Shown piece after piece: positions 23,812-32,615 of a stretch of DNA of 64,000 bases. Source of the stretch: CAVTQZ01 sp963737015 (GTDB lineage: Bacteria > Actinomycetota > Acidimicrobiia > Acidimicrobiales > UBA8190); the NCBI GenBank assembly GCA_963737015.1, contig CAVTQZ010000002.1, forward strand, positions 372,001-436,000. The letters are read 5' to 3'. The notes under the pieces were generated by a model, which was given only the letters and a program-made list of their open reading frames with translations, ran no database searches and was not told the origin of the DNA. Each line of letters starts with the position of its first letter. Within the stretch, counting starts at the first letter, position 1. The position numbers and the translations under genes are program-made.

Positions 23812-25811
23812 GAGCCTTCCTCCTCGGATTTCCTTCCCGACACAGCACGTGCGATCACCGGGACCAACCGGCGCCCACCGGCGGCAAGTGCAACGGCGGT
23901 AGCGGCCGCGCCGGCGGCGGCAACCGAGTCGGTCCTCACATCTGCGAGCCCACCGACGTTGCCGTTTCCGGGCGCGGCACCTTGACCGGCTTTGTCGGTC
24001 CTGCCGGTCTGCGTCCGAGCCCCATGTGGGCCGGGGCCCTTGGTGGACCCCGCCGAGCCCGCCGCCGATGCGGAGGCAGCACCGGAGTTCGAGGTGCCCG
24101 TCCCCGTGCTCTTTCGGCTCTCATGGCCCGGTCCCACGGGCACCTGCGGACGTGAGGGACGCGTCTCCTGTGATGGAAGGCCTTCGTTGCGCGTGGGCGG
24201 CGGATAGGGCACGAGCGCGTGGTCTTCGGTCCCGGCGAGGGCATCGGCGACGGCTTGTGCTGCTACCTCGGGATCGGCGATCGAGGTGGCGGGCAACGAG
24301 GGCACCGAGGTGTCGGGCGGCAGGGTGAGCGCCAGCGCGCCCGTCAGATCGCCCACGGTGTCGAGCCGCCACTTCGACGCGTTCGGCACCGGAACGCCGA
24401 AGCGTTTCGCGATCAGCTTGAGCGTCGAGACGTGGTCGAACGTCTGTGAGCACAGGTACCCGCCGCGTGAAAAAGGAGAGATGACGAGGCAGGGGGTGCG
24501 GAAACCGAGCCCTACGGGCCCGTAGACGTTCAGCTGGTTCCCGCCACCCGTGTACGTCCCCGACGAGGGAAGTGGCGCCGTTATGTACTCGCCCACGAGA
24601 TCGTCGCTCGTCGGTATCTCGTTCTTCGACAGGGCCAATGGCCCCGGAGTGGCGGGAGGAACGTGATCGAACCAGCCCCCGTTCTCGTCGTAGACGACGA
24701 GGAACACGGTCTTCGCCCAGACGTCGGGGTTCGATACGAGCGTGGAGAGGATCTGTGAGACGAGCCACTCGCCGTACGCCGGGGGAGCCGCGGGATGCTC
24801 GCAGCACTCGGCCGGCGGGATCAGCCACGAGACCGAGGGAAGCGTCCCGGCGGTGACGTCGGCCACGAACTCGGCGGGGTACTGCGGGCCGATGCCGTTG
24901 GCGGCGACCTGCGCGTCACGCGACGTGGAAGGAGACGCGTAGTTCTTGAAGAAGGGCAGGACGTTGAAGAGCACAGGGCTGGACGGGTCCTGGTAGACCT
25001 TCCAGCTCACGCCGGCCTCGGTCAGAACCTCCGGCATCGTGAGCCAGTCCAGCTTGGCGTAGTAGGGCACGGGGTCGGTGTAGGTCTCGAGGACGGGCCC
25101 ACCTTCTCCGCCGCTCGCGCCCAGCGAGCCCGTCATCCACATGAGACGGTTCGGGTCCGTCGGTCCGAGCACCGAGCAGTGGTACCCGTCGCAGATCGTG
25201 AAGGCGTCGGCGAGTGCGTGGTAGAAGGGCAGGTCGTTTCGCGTGAAGTAACCCATCGTGAGAAAGCCGATGCCCGGGCCGTCTGAGTCGAGATGGGCGG
25301 GCAACCACTGGTTCATCGCCCCCGAGTTCCACGCGAAGTGCTGCGGGCCCCAGTCGTGTGTGATGTCGTCGGTGGTCTGGCCGTTCTCCTTGGGGAAGTT
25401 GCTCACGAGCTCGAACGGCTGAAGGTACGGATCACCACCCACCGAGTAACCGGCGGGGCCGAACTGGTCGAAGATGCTGTAGCGCGCGCCCTTCACGATC
25501 TGGGTCAGCGCCCTCGGGTCGGAGAACCCCCGCGCACCGGAGAGAGTGCCGAAGTAGTGGTCGAAGGACCGGTTCTCCTGCATCAGGATCACGATGTGCT
25601 CGATGTCGGAGAGGCTCCCTGTCCGGGACTGTTCCGACGCGAGCGCGGCCTCTATCAGGCGGGCGTGTCTCGGGCTCAGAGCTCCGGCTGCGGCACCTGC
25701 GGCACCTGCGGCGCCGAGAGCGACCGACCCCCGCAGGAAGGCGCGCCGGGTGAGCTGCCCTTGGCCCCTCCTCGCCCTGGCGCCGGTGTGCTCGGGGTGC
25801 TCCGTAGTCAT
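23808..25811 (-). CDS. Tat-exported phosphoesterase, phospholipase C / acid phosphatase family
   Basis: 667 residues. ATG 25811 has GGAGG upstream and opens a twin-arginine signal (LTRRAFLRGSVALGAAGAAG). The catalytic domain shows HIVILMQENRSFDHYFGTL, the nucleophile-region signature of the family, then CDGYHCSVLGPTDPNRLMWM and VVYDENGGWFDHVPPAT, and SPFSRGGYLCSQTFDHVSTL. Relatives hydrolyse phospholipids or other phosphoesters outside the cell. The last 150 residues are a Gly/Ser/Thr/Pro-rich spacer followed by an Ala-rich helix (AAAGAAATAVALAAGGRRL) and a basic tail, which suggests anchoring in the membrane or wall. Confidence 0.88.
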   Translation of the reverse strand: MTTEHPEHTGARARRGQGQLTRRAFLRGSVALGAAGAAGAAAGALSPRHARLIEAALASEQSRTGSLSDIEHIVILMQENRSFDHYFGTLSGARGFSDPRALTQIVKGARYSIFDQFGPAGYSVGGDPYLQPFELVSNFPKENGQTTDDITHDWGPQHFAWNSGAMNQWLPAHLDSDGPGIGFLTMGYFTRNDLPFYHALADAFTICDGYHCSVLGPTDPNRLMWMTGSLGASGGEGGPVLETYTDPVPYYAKLDWLTMPEVLTEAGVSWKVYQDPSSPVLFNVLPFFKNYASPSTSRDAQVAANGIGPQYPAEFVADVTAGTLPSVSWLIPPAECCEHPAAPPAYGEWLVSQILSTLVSNPDVWAKTVFLVVYDENGGWFDHVPPATPGPLALSKNEIPTSDDLVGEYITAPLPSSGTYTGGGNQLNVYGPVGLGFRTPCLVISPFSRGGYLCSQTFDHVSTLKLIAKRFGVPVPNASKWRLDTVGDLTGALALTLPPDTSVPSLPATSIADPEVAAQAVADALAGTEDHALVPYPPPTRNEGLPSQETRPSRPQVPVGPGHESRKSTGTGTSNSGAASASAAGSAGSTKGPGPHGARTQTGRTDKAGQGAAPGNGNVGGLADVRTDSVAAAGAAATAVALAAGGRRLVPVIARAVSGRKSEEEGS

Positions 25812-25915
25812 CGTGTCCTCCAAGGGACCGGCGGACGCGGCGCTGGGCCCCGGTGCCACCGGTGACTTTAGGTTGGTGAACGGGGGCAAAGGGCCGGTCG
25901 TGCGGTTAACTCTTC

Positions 25916-27058
25916 GTGACGGCGGTTAGTCGGCCCCGCGTGGCCTCGGTACGATCGCCTTTAGTGGCACCTGCCGGCGAACCAAACCCTGAAGGCACCT
26001 TCACCGCGTCCGGCACCACCGGCGAGGTGGACAGGAAGAACCTCGACGTAGCCACGCCCGGACCCCAGGGTCGTCTCGACGCCTGGCGGGAGGTGCTGCG
26101 CACGGCGAACCCGCCGAGCCGCAGGCCCCTCGACCCCGTCGCGCGCTGGCTGGTCCTGACCCGGGCGGCCGTCCTGCCGATGACCCTCGTGGCGGGCGCG
26201 ATCGCGACTCTCCTGGCGGTGCACCGCCCCGGCTTCCGTCCCGGGCTGCTCGTGCTCGCTTTCGCCGGGATCGTCCTCGCCCACGTGTCGAACAACCTCA
26301 TGAACGACCTCTTCGACGTGGACGTGGGCGCGGATACTGCTTCTTATCCGCGGGCGCTCTACGCGCCGCATCCCGTCCTGTCCGGGATGATCAGCCGACG
26401 CGGGCTCGTGAGCGCCGCGCTCGCCGTGAACGTGGTCGACCTCGCAATCCTCGTCGTGCTCGTCGTCTACCGGGGCCCCGTCGTGCTCGGCTTCGCGCTC
26501 GGCGGCTTCCTCCTCAGCGTCGCGTACACAGCGCCGCCTCTGCGGCTCAAGAAGCGCGGGCTCGGCGAGCCGGACGTGTTCGTGGTCTGGGGCCCGTTGA
26601 TGGTGTGCGGCACGTACTTCGCCGCTGTCGGCCGAGTGCCGTGGGAAGTGCTCCTGGCCTCGGTCCCTTACGGGCTCTTGTGCACTGCGGTGCTCATGGG
26701 CAAGCACATCGACAAGGCTCCGTACGACGCCCCGCTTCGGATACGCACCCTCCCGGTCATGATGGGAGAGGCGCGTGCCCGGATCGTGACGAAGGCGCTG
26801 ATGGCCGGCTTCTACCTGGTGGTCGTCGTGGCGGTGGCGGTGCGCGCTCTCCCGTGGCCTTCGCTCGTCTGCCTACTCGCTCTTCCGAAGCTCGCACAGG
26901 TGTGGAGGGCCTTCGGAGAGCCGCGTCCCGCCGAACCGCCGAAGGGCTTTCCGGTCTGGCCCCTGTGGTTCGCGGCGATCGCGTTCATACACACCCGCCG
27001 GGCGGGCGCACTTCTCGTCTCGGGCCTCGTTATCGCCGCCGCAGCCGGCATCCACTGA
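25916..27058 (+). CDS. UbiA family prenyltransferase
   Basis: Up to 380 residues; the true start may be a GTG near 25964, because the first 50 residues are not conserved-looking. Membrane enzyme attaching prenyl chains to aromatic acceptors. First Asp-rich motif NNLMNDLFDVDVGAD is complete; the second loop reads MGKHIDKAPYDAP. About eight hydrophobic segments follow. It stands alone between convergent and divergent neighbours, so the acceptor (menaquinone, heme or another) cannot be assigned. A second UbiA-like protein is encoded at 11.8-12.5 kb. Confidence 0.85.
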   Translation: MTAVSRPRVASVRSPLVAPAGEPNPEGTFTASGTTGEVDRKNLDVATPGPQGRLDAWREVLRTANPPSRRPLDPVARWLVLTRAAVLPMTLVAGAIATLLAVHRPGFRPGLLVLAFAGIVLAHVSNNLMNDLFDVDVGADTASYPRALYAPHPVLSGMISRRGLVSAALAVNVVDLAILVVLVVYRGPVVLGFALGGFLLSVAYTAPPLRLKKRGLGEPDVFVVWGPLMVCGTYFAAVGRVPWEVLLASVPYGLLCTAVLMGKHIDKAPYDAPLRIRTLPVMMGEARARIVTKALMAGFYLVVVVAVAVRALPWPSLVCLLALPKLAQVWRAFGEPRPAEPPKGFPVWPLWFAAIAFIHTRRAGALLVSGLVIAAAAGIH

Positions 27059-27134
27059 CGGCCGTCGCTGCGGTCGGTGAGATCGCTGGGGTCAAGCTGC
27101 GGTCATGTGGTTTGGTGACGAGCTCAGCGGCGGG

Positions 27135-28277
27135 TCAGACCGGGACCGGGTCTCCTCCCACCGAGCGGCGCAGCGCCGCGTGCAGCGCGTCGGGAGTGAG
27201 GATGCCGACGTAGCGGTCGCCGTCGAGCACCGCCACCCACGCGGCGTCGTGCTGGAGCATCTCCGAGAAAGCCGTCTTCAACGAGGCGTCGTGGGGCACC
27301 GAGGCCTCGAGCCTGCGCGTATGGGCCCCCACCTCGTCGTCGTCGGAGCCGGTGCCGAGGCGACCGGGCTCGACCCAACCCATGAGCCGCCCGTCGTCGT
27401 CCACGACCACACCCCAGCGGCCGTCCGACGCATCGATGGCGGCGCTCGCATCCGACATCCTCGAGTGCGGCCGGATAACGGGGGGCGTGAAGAGGTCGGT
27501 GATCTCGATCGGGGTCACGGACAGTCTTCTCAGTCCCCGGTCCGCCCCGACGAAGTCGGCTACGAAACCCGTCGCCGGGTTTCCGAGGACCTGAGCCGGG
27601 GTGTCGTACTGCTCGAGGACCCCACCCTGGCTCAGCACCGCGATGCGATCCCCCAACGCGACCGCTTCGTCGACATCGTGGGTGACGAAGATCACGGTCT
27701 TGTGCAGCTGCGCCTGGAGACGGAGAAACTCCTGTTGCAGCCTTTCGCGGGCGAGGGGGTCCACGGCGCCGAACGGCTCGTCCATGAGGAGCACCGGCGG
27801 GTCGCCTGCGAGCGCGCGCGCCACGCCGACGCGCTGAGCCTGGCCGCCCGAGAGCTCATGCGGGTAGCGGTTCGCGTACTGCTTTGGATCGAGGCCGACG
27901 AGGTCCAGCATCTCGGTGACGCGCTCGTTCGTGCGCTTCTTGTCCCAGCCCAGAAGGCGCGGCACCGAGGCGATGTTCTCGGCCACCTTCAGGTGGGGGA
28001 AGAGGCCCGCCTGTTGGATGACGTATCCCGTTCGCTTGCGGAGCTCGACGGGGTCTGTCCTCGCGACGTCGCGCCCGTCCACGAAGACATGGCCGGAGGT
28101 CGGTTCGACGAGGCGGTTGACCATGCGAAGGATCGTGGTCTTCCCGCCACCCGAGGGGCCGACGAGCACGCACAGCTCACCGGGGGCGACATCGAGGTCG
28201 AGGTTCTCGACCGCGAACGTCCCGTTGCCGTAGCGCTTCGAGACATGCTCGAAACGGATCGTCGCCTTGTCGTCGAT
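27135..28277 (-). CDS. opuCA: Osmolyte ABC transporter ATPase, OpuCA/ProV type with CBS domains
   Basis: Energises glycine betaine/choline-type uptake. Walker A LVGPSGGGKTTILRM, Q-loop VIQQAGLFPHL, signature HELSGGQAQRVGVARAL, Walker B PPVLLMDEPFGAVD, then two CBS domains (for example RWGVVVDDDGRLMGWV and AAWVAVLDGDRYVGIL) that often sense ionic strength. The first canonical start is GTG 28169, but the coding similarity (ATIRFEHVSKRYGNGTFAVE) continues in frame to an in-frame TAG at 28287-28289 with no ATG, GTG or TTG. I therefore show the likely full N-terminus with a non-standard ATC near 28277. The permease gene begins 27 bp away on the other strand. Confidence 0.8.
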   Translation of the reverse strand: MDDKATIRFEHVSKRYGNGTFAVENLDLDVAPGELCVLVGPSGGGKTTILRMVNRLVEPTSGHVFVDGRDVARTDPVELRKRTGYVIQQAGLFPHLKVAENIASVPRLLGWDKKRTNERVTEMLDLVGLDPKQYANRYPHELSGGQAQRVGVARALAGDPPVLLMDEPFGAVDPLARERLQQEFLRLQAQLHKTVIFVTHDVDEAVALGDRIAVLSQGGVLEQYDTPAQVLGNPATGFVADFVGADRGLRRLSVTPIEITDLFTPPVIRPHSRMSDASAAIDASDGRWGVVVDDDGRLMGWVEPGRLGTGSDDDEVGAHTRRLEASVPHDASLKTAFSEMLQHDAAWVAVLDGDRYVGILTPDALHAALRRSVGGDPVPV

Positions 28278-28303
28278 CCGAACAAGCTACCGGGAGCGGT
28301 GCT

Positions 28304-29005
28304 GTGACACCCGCTGTATGGTCCGGCGCGGTGGGGATCTTCTCGTCCGCCGGACCGCTCCTTCAGTGGAGCTGGGTCACGGCCGAGCACTCGGTGATCA
28401 TCTCCGATCTCCTGCAGCACATCGAGCTCACGCTCATAGCGGTTGGGATCGGGTTTGCGATCTCGCTGCCCCTGAGCCTCGCCGCATGGAAGCTACGAGT
28501 ACTGCGGCCCCCCCTCGTCGCAGCGACCGGAGTTCTCTATGTCATCCCCTCCGTGGCGTTGCTGTCTCTCTTCGCCCCGCTCACCGGTTTCTTCTCGATC
28601 ACGACAGCGGAGATCGCGCTCGTCAGCTACACCCTGTTGATCCTGTTGCGGAACACCGTCGCAGGCCTGGACGGGGTGCCCCCCGAGGTCCGTGAGGCGG
28701 CCCGGGGAATGGGGTACACGCAAGCGCGCGAGCTCGTCCGGGTGGACCTGCCTCTCGCGCTGCCCTCGATCATGGCGGGCCTGCGGGTGGCCACCGTGAC
28801 CGTCATCGGGCTCGTGAACGTGACCGCCTTCATCGGACAGGGTGGTCTCGGACAGCTCATCATCCAGGGCTTCGGCGAAGACTTCAACACACCGATCTTC
28901 GTCGGCCTCGTGCTGTCGGTTCTGCTCGCCGCGCTCGCAGACGCATTGCTCGTGCTTCTCGAGCGACTGGCACTGCCGTGGCTCAGAACGAGAAGGGTCG
29001 TGTAG
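28304..29005 (+). CDS. opuCB: Osmolyte ABC transporter permease, OpuCB type
   Basis: 233 residues, six predicted helices (for example HIELTLIAVGIGFAISLPLS). The EAA-loop region EAARGMGYTQARELVRVDLP, which docks on the ATPase, is followed by LPSIMAGLRVATVTVIGLVN, typical of the ProW/OpuC permeases. It is 3 bp from the second permease gene and divergent from the ATPase gene. Confidence 0.87.
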   Translation: MTPAVWSGAVGIFSSAGPLLQWSWVTAEHSVIISDLLQHIELTLIAVGIGFAISLPLSLAAWKLRVLRPPLVAATGVLYVIPSVALLSLFAPLTGFFSITTAEIALVSYTLLILLRNTVAGLDGVPPEVREAARGMGYTQARELVRVDLPLALPSIMAGLRVATVTVIGLVNVTAFIGQGGLGQLIIQGFGEDFNTPIFVGLVLSVLLAALADALLVLLERLALPWLRTRRVV

Positions 29006-29008
29006 CAG

Positions 29009-29773
29009 ATGCACTTCCTCTCGCAGATCGGCCACTTCTTCACCACGTCGTCCAACTGGAGTGGTCCCGACGGCATCCTCTTCAGGTTGGGACACCAGGC
29101 CGAACTGTCCGCAGCCGCGGTGGCGGCGGCCGCGATCGTGGGGGTGCTCGCCGGGGCGCTGCTCGGGCATACATCGAAAGGCGGCTTCGTGTTCGTGAAC
29201 GCGGCCAACGCCGCGCGCGCCGTTCCGTCGTTCGCTCTGATCACACTGCTGGCGATCCAGGCTCCGATCGCGAGGTTGCCCGAAGGTGGGTTCGTCGCGT
29301 CGCTCATAGCGCTCTTCGCTCTGGCGGTGCCCCCGATCATGACCAACGCCTATGTCGGGGTGAGGGGAGTCGACGCGGACGTCCGCTCGGCGGCCGTGGC
29401 GATGGGCATGACCGGCAGGCAGGTGCTGCGCAAAGTCGAGCTGCCGCTCGCGGTGCCGCTCATCATGGCGGGTCTCCGCACCGCAGCCGTCGAGGTGGTG
29501 GCCACGGCCACGCTCGCCGCCTACGTCGGGTTCAGCAACCTCGGGACCTACATCTTCGCCGGCTTGGCGACACGCAACTCCGTCGAGACCTTCAGCGGTG
29601 CGGTGATGGTGGCCGTGCTCGCGCTCTTCACCGACATTCTGGTCGGTGCGCTCGGACGCGGGTTGACACCTTCGGGGACTCGAGGCAGCCAGATCGCGCG
29701 CAGACACCGCGGTGTGGGAGCCGATGCCGCGACGATGCGTCTGCCGAGACGCGTCTCGGCGATGCTCAGATGA
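29009..29773 (+). CDS. opuCD: Osmolyte ABC transporter permease, OpuCD type
   Basis: 254 residues, second membrane subunit. GQAELS-like periplasmic entry, NAARAVPSFALITLLAIQAP, and the EAA loop AAVAMGMTGRQVLRKVELPL followed by VPLIMAGLRTAAVEVVATAT are family features. The C-terminal 35 residues are basic and not conserved-looking. It converges on the substrate-binding protein gene with 22 bp between the stops. Confidence 0.87.
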   Translation: MHFLSQIGHFFTTSSNWSGPDGILFRLGHQAELSAAAVAAAAIVGVLAGALLGHTSKGGFVFVNAANAARAVPSFALITLLAIQAPIARLPEGGFVASLIALFALAVPPIMTNAYVGVRGVDADVRSAAVAMGMTGRQVLRKVELPLAVPLIMAGLRTAAVEVVATATLAAYVGFSNLGTYIFAGLATRNSVETFSGAVMVAVLALFTDILVGALGRGLTPSGTRGSQIARRHRGVGADAATMRLPRRVSAMLR

Positions 29774-29795
29774 GGTGCTCGCTCTGTGCCCGAGC

Positions 29796-30701
29796 TCAGG
29801 TGAGGTGCTCGCTGTGCAGCCACTGCGACGCGACGGTGGCCGGGTCGAGGTGTTCCACACTGACCTTGATGTTCAGCTCCGATAGCTGAGCAGTCGTGAG
29901 CTTGGCGGACATCGCGTTCAAGGCAGCTGCGGCCGCCGGTGTGTCGACGGACTTTCGGATGACCGGGATCAGGTAGTCCGCCGGCTGGAGGTGCTTGTCG
30001 TCGGTCAGCTGCACGAATCCGTTCTGGAGCACGTTGCCGTCGCTCGAGAAGAGCTCCACCACCTGTACGGTCCCGTTCTTCAGGTCCGCCACGGATATCG
30101 GTCCGGCCTCGTCGGTCGCCATGAAGTTCTTGAAGTGGAGGCCGTACACGCTCATGAGACCCTCGAGGCAGGTCGGCCGCTGCGGGCACTCGGGAGGTCC
30201 GCCGAGGACCAACTGGGACGCCACGGGCGCGAGGCTCGACACCGTCGTCAGGTGGTACTTCTCCGCGGTCGCCTGCGTGACTGCGAAGACGTTGGTGTCG
30301 ATCGCAGGAGCGGGGTTCAAGACGGTCGCGCCCTGCGCCCCGAGCGCCTGCTTCAACGCCGGGATGGCGGTGGAGGTCTGTGTGGCCACCTGAGTGTCGT
30401 TCGGCTTCAGGAATATGAGGAGGGTCCCGGCGTAGTCGGGGTAGAGATCCAGTTGTCCGGCCGCGAGCGCGGGCTCCACCGCTTCGCGCGCCCCCAGGTT
30501 CGTCCGAAGCGTCGTGTGAATGCCCGCGTGCTGAAGGACGTCCGCATACAGATTCGCCACGATGACCTGCTCGGGGAAGTTCGTCGACCCGATCGTGACA
30601 GGAGGCGAGGAGGAGCCCGAGTTCGAAGAAGAGCCCGAGCTGCAAGCGGCGGCGACGAGCGCCAACGCGACGGTAGCCAGTAGAACTCTCGGACCACGCA
30701 T
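29796..30701 (-). CDS. opuCC: Osmolyte ABC transporter substrate-binding lipoprotein, OpuCC type
   Basis: 301 residues. ATG 30701 has GGAGG upstream and opens a lipoprotein signal (LLATVALALVAAACSSGSSS, lipidated Cys in the AAAC box). Mature protein: VTIGSTNFPEQVIVANLYAD, the family opening; ELDLYPDY-like segment QLDLYPDYAGTLLIFL; and EKYHLTTVSSL. Binds quaternary ammonium osmolytes in relatives. It lies on the opposite strand from the permeases, unlike the usual single operon. Confidence 0.87.
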   Translation of the reverse strand: MRGPRVLLATVALALVAAACSSGSSSNSGSSSPPVTIGSTNFPEQVIVANLYADVLQHAGIHTTLRTNLGAREAVEPALAAGQLDLYPDYAGTLLIFLKPNDTQVATQTSTAIPALKQALGAQGATVLNPAPAIDTNVFAVTQATAEKYHLTTVSSLAPVASQLVLGGPPECPQRPTCLEGLMSVYGLHFKNFMATDEAGPISVADLKNGTVQVVELFSSDGNVLQNGFVQLTDDKHLQPADYLIPVIRKSVDTPAAAAALNAMSAKLTTAQLSELNIKVSVEHLDPATVASQWLHSEHLT

Positions 30702-30921
30702 GTGACGGCCTCCGGTGGGGGATCTGGGGGATCTGGGGGGACGAGCCGGTAGCCATGAGGCGAGCACTGGGGCCGAAAGCCCTGGCTATGGCGTTGAGAC
30801 CGCATGACGTTAGCCCGGGCATATCCAGGAGGAAAGTGGAAATATCACACTCGGGCTGCGTGCCCGGCCGGGGAAGCGGCCGAGTTCGAAGGTTCGGGCG
30901 GGGGCCGGGAGAGGAGTTGGC

Positions 30922-31834
30922 ATGATCGCAATGCGGCGCTTCGGGCGAACCGGCCATTCGAGCAGCCGGGTGATCTTCGGGTCGGCGGGGCTCGGCTGGG
31001 TGAGCCAGGAGCGCGCCGACGGTGTCCTGCCGCTGCTCCTCGAGCACGGCGTGAACCACATCGACACCGCCGCCGCGTACGGCGACGCGGAGCTGAGGCT
31101 CGCACCCTGGCTCGCCGCGCACCCAGGGAGGTTCTTCATCGCGACCAAGACCGGAGACCGCAGCGCCGGCGAAGCGCGCCGGAGCCTCGAACGCTCACTG
31201 GAGCGCCTCGGGGTCGACCGCGTCGACCTCATACAGCTCCACAACCTGGTGGAGGAGGACGAGTGGGAGACCGCGCACGGGCCCTCGGGCGCCCTCGAAG
31301 CTCTCGTCCGTCGCGCGCGACGAAGGTCTCACGTCCTTCATCGGGGTAACAGGTCACGGCTTGCGCATCGCTCGCATGCACCTGCGGAGCCTCGAGCGTT
31401 TCGACTACGACTCGGTGCTCTTCCCGTACAACTACCCGTTGTTGCACGATGACGGGTACAGGCGCGATGTCGAGCAGCTGCTCGAGGTCTGCGCCTCGCG
31501 CGACGTGGCGGCGCAGACGATCAAGTCCATCGCCCGCCGCAGGTGGCCCGGTGACCGAGATGACGGAGGGGCGCGCCGAGGACCCGAATCCGAGGAGCGC
31601 CTCAGCTGGTACGAGCCGTTGGCAGACGATGCGGCGATCAAGCACGCCGTCGACTTCACCCTCGGGCGCGAGTCGACGTTCCTCATAACCTCGAGCGACT
31701 TCCGAAAGTTGCCGGCGGTTCTCCGTGCCGCCGAGACGTCGGGTGACGTGCCTCCGCAGGACGAGATGGAGACGGACGTCCGTTCGCAGACGATGAGCCC
31801 GATCTTCGACGGCAAAGAGCTCGAACGCATCTGA
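30922..31834 (+). pseudogene. Aldo/keto reductase family oxidoreductase, frameshifted
   Basis: NADPH-dependent reductase family. The first frame from ATG 30922 carries RFGRTGHSSSRVIFGSAGLG, NHIDTAAAYGDAELRL (Asp and catalytic Tyr), FIATKTGDR, and DRVDLIQLHNL. At about 31311 the frame is lost, and the next frame continues with ARDEGLTSFIGVTGHGLRIA through TIKSIARRRW to DGKELERI. Removing one T at 31311 restores VRARDEG and a product of about 304 residues, the normal size. The frame break is single-base and clean, so it may be an assembly error rather than decay. Confidence 0.85.
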
Positions 31835-31896
31835 GGGGGGGCATTTCTCGAGCAGCCGCGAGGCCCGATGGTGCCCCGGCGCGGCTCCGCTGCGGC

Positions 31897-32610
31897 TCAG
31901 GCCACGCCTTCGCCGAGGTACGCCGCCCGGACGCGCTCGTCGCCAAGGAGCATCTGCGCCGTCCCCGAAGTCACGATCTCTCCGGTCTCCAACACATAGC
32001 CACGGTTCGCCACGCCGAGCGCCTGCGCGGCGTTCTGCTCCACTAGCAACAGTGTCGTCCCTTCGGAACGGATGTCGCCGAGTATCTGAAAGATCTGGGT
32101 CACGATCATCGGAGCCAGTCCCATCGACGGCTCGTCGAGCAGCAGTAGTCGCGGTCGGCTCATGAGGGCACGCCCGATCGCCAGCATCTGCTGCTCTCCG
32201 CCCGACAGGGTCCCGCCGTATTGACGCCTTCTCTCCTTCAAGACTGGGAAGAGCGCGAACACCTTGTCCCGCTCCGCAGTGATCGACCCCCGTCGCTGAT
32301 ACGCGCCCATCTCGAGGTTCTCCTCGACGGACATGCGGGGGAAGATCCGCCGGCCCTCGGGTACATGGCTTATCCCCATGCTCACGATGCGGTCCGGGCG
32401 CAGGGTCTGGATGCGATGGCCGTCGAAGACGACGCTGCCGCCCGTTGGGCGCAACAGGCCCGAGATGGTGCGCAGGGTGGTGGTCTTGCCCGCCCCGTTG
32501 GCGCCGAGGAGGGTGACGATCTCTCCCTCTCGGACCTCGAGGTCCACACCCCGCAGCGCGCGGATGTTCCCGTAGCGGACCTCCAAGCCGGAGAGCTCGA
32601 GCAGTGGCAT
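31897..32610 (-). CDS. livF: Branched-chain amino acid ABC transporter ATPase LivF
   Basis: 237 residues. LELSGLEVRYGNIRALRGVD opens the family; Walker A LLGANGAGKTTTLR, then HVPEGRRIFPRMSVEENLEM, signature TLSGGEQQMLAIGRALMS, Walker B LLLLDEPSMGLAP. It ends the five-gene importer operon, 5 bp after livG. The two ATPases of Liv systems form a heterodimer. Confidence 0.93.
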   Translation of the reverse strand: MPLLELSGLEVRYGNIRALRGVDLEVREGEIVTLLGANGAGKTTTLRTISGLLRPTGGSVVFDGHRIQTLRPDRIVSMGISHVPEGRRIFPRMSVEENLEMGAYQRRGSITAERDKVFALFPVLKERRRQYGGTLSGGEQQMLAIGRALMSRPRLLLLDEPSMGLAPMIVTQIFQILGDIRSEGTTLLLVEQNAAQALGVANRGYVLETGEIVTSGTAQMLLGDERVRAAYLGEGVA

Positions 32611-32615
32611 CGAGC

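Noticed and set aside
28493..29860. 455-residue reverse ORF opposite the opuC permeases
   Set aside because: His/Glu/Arg-rich shadow of two permeases; no motifs.
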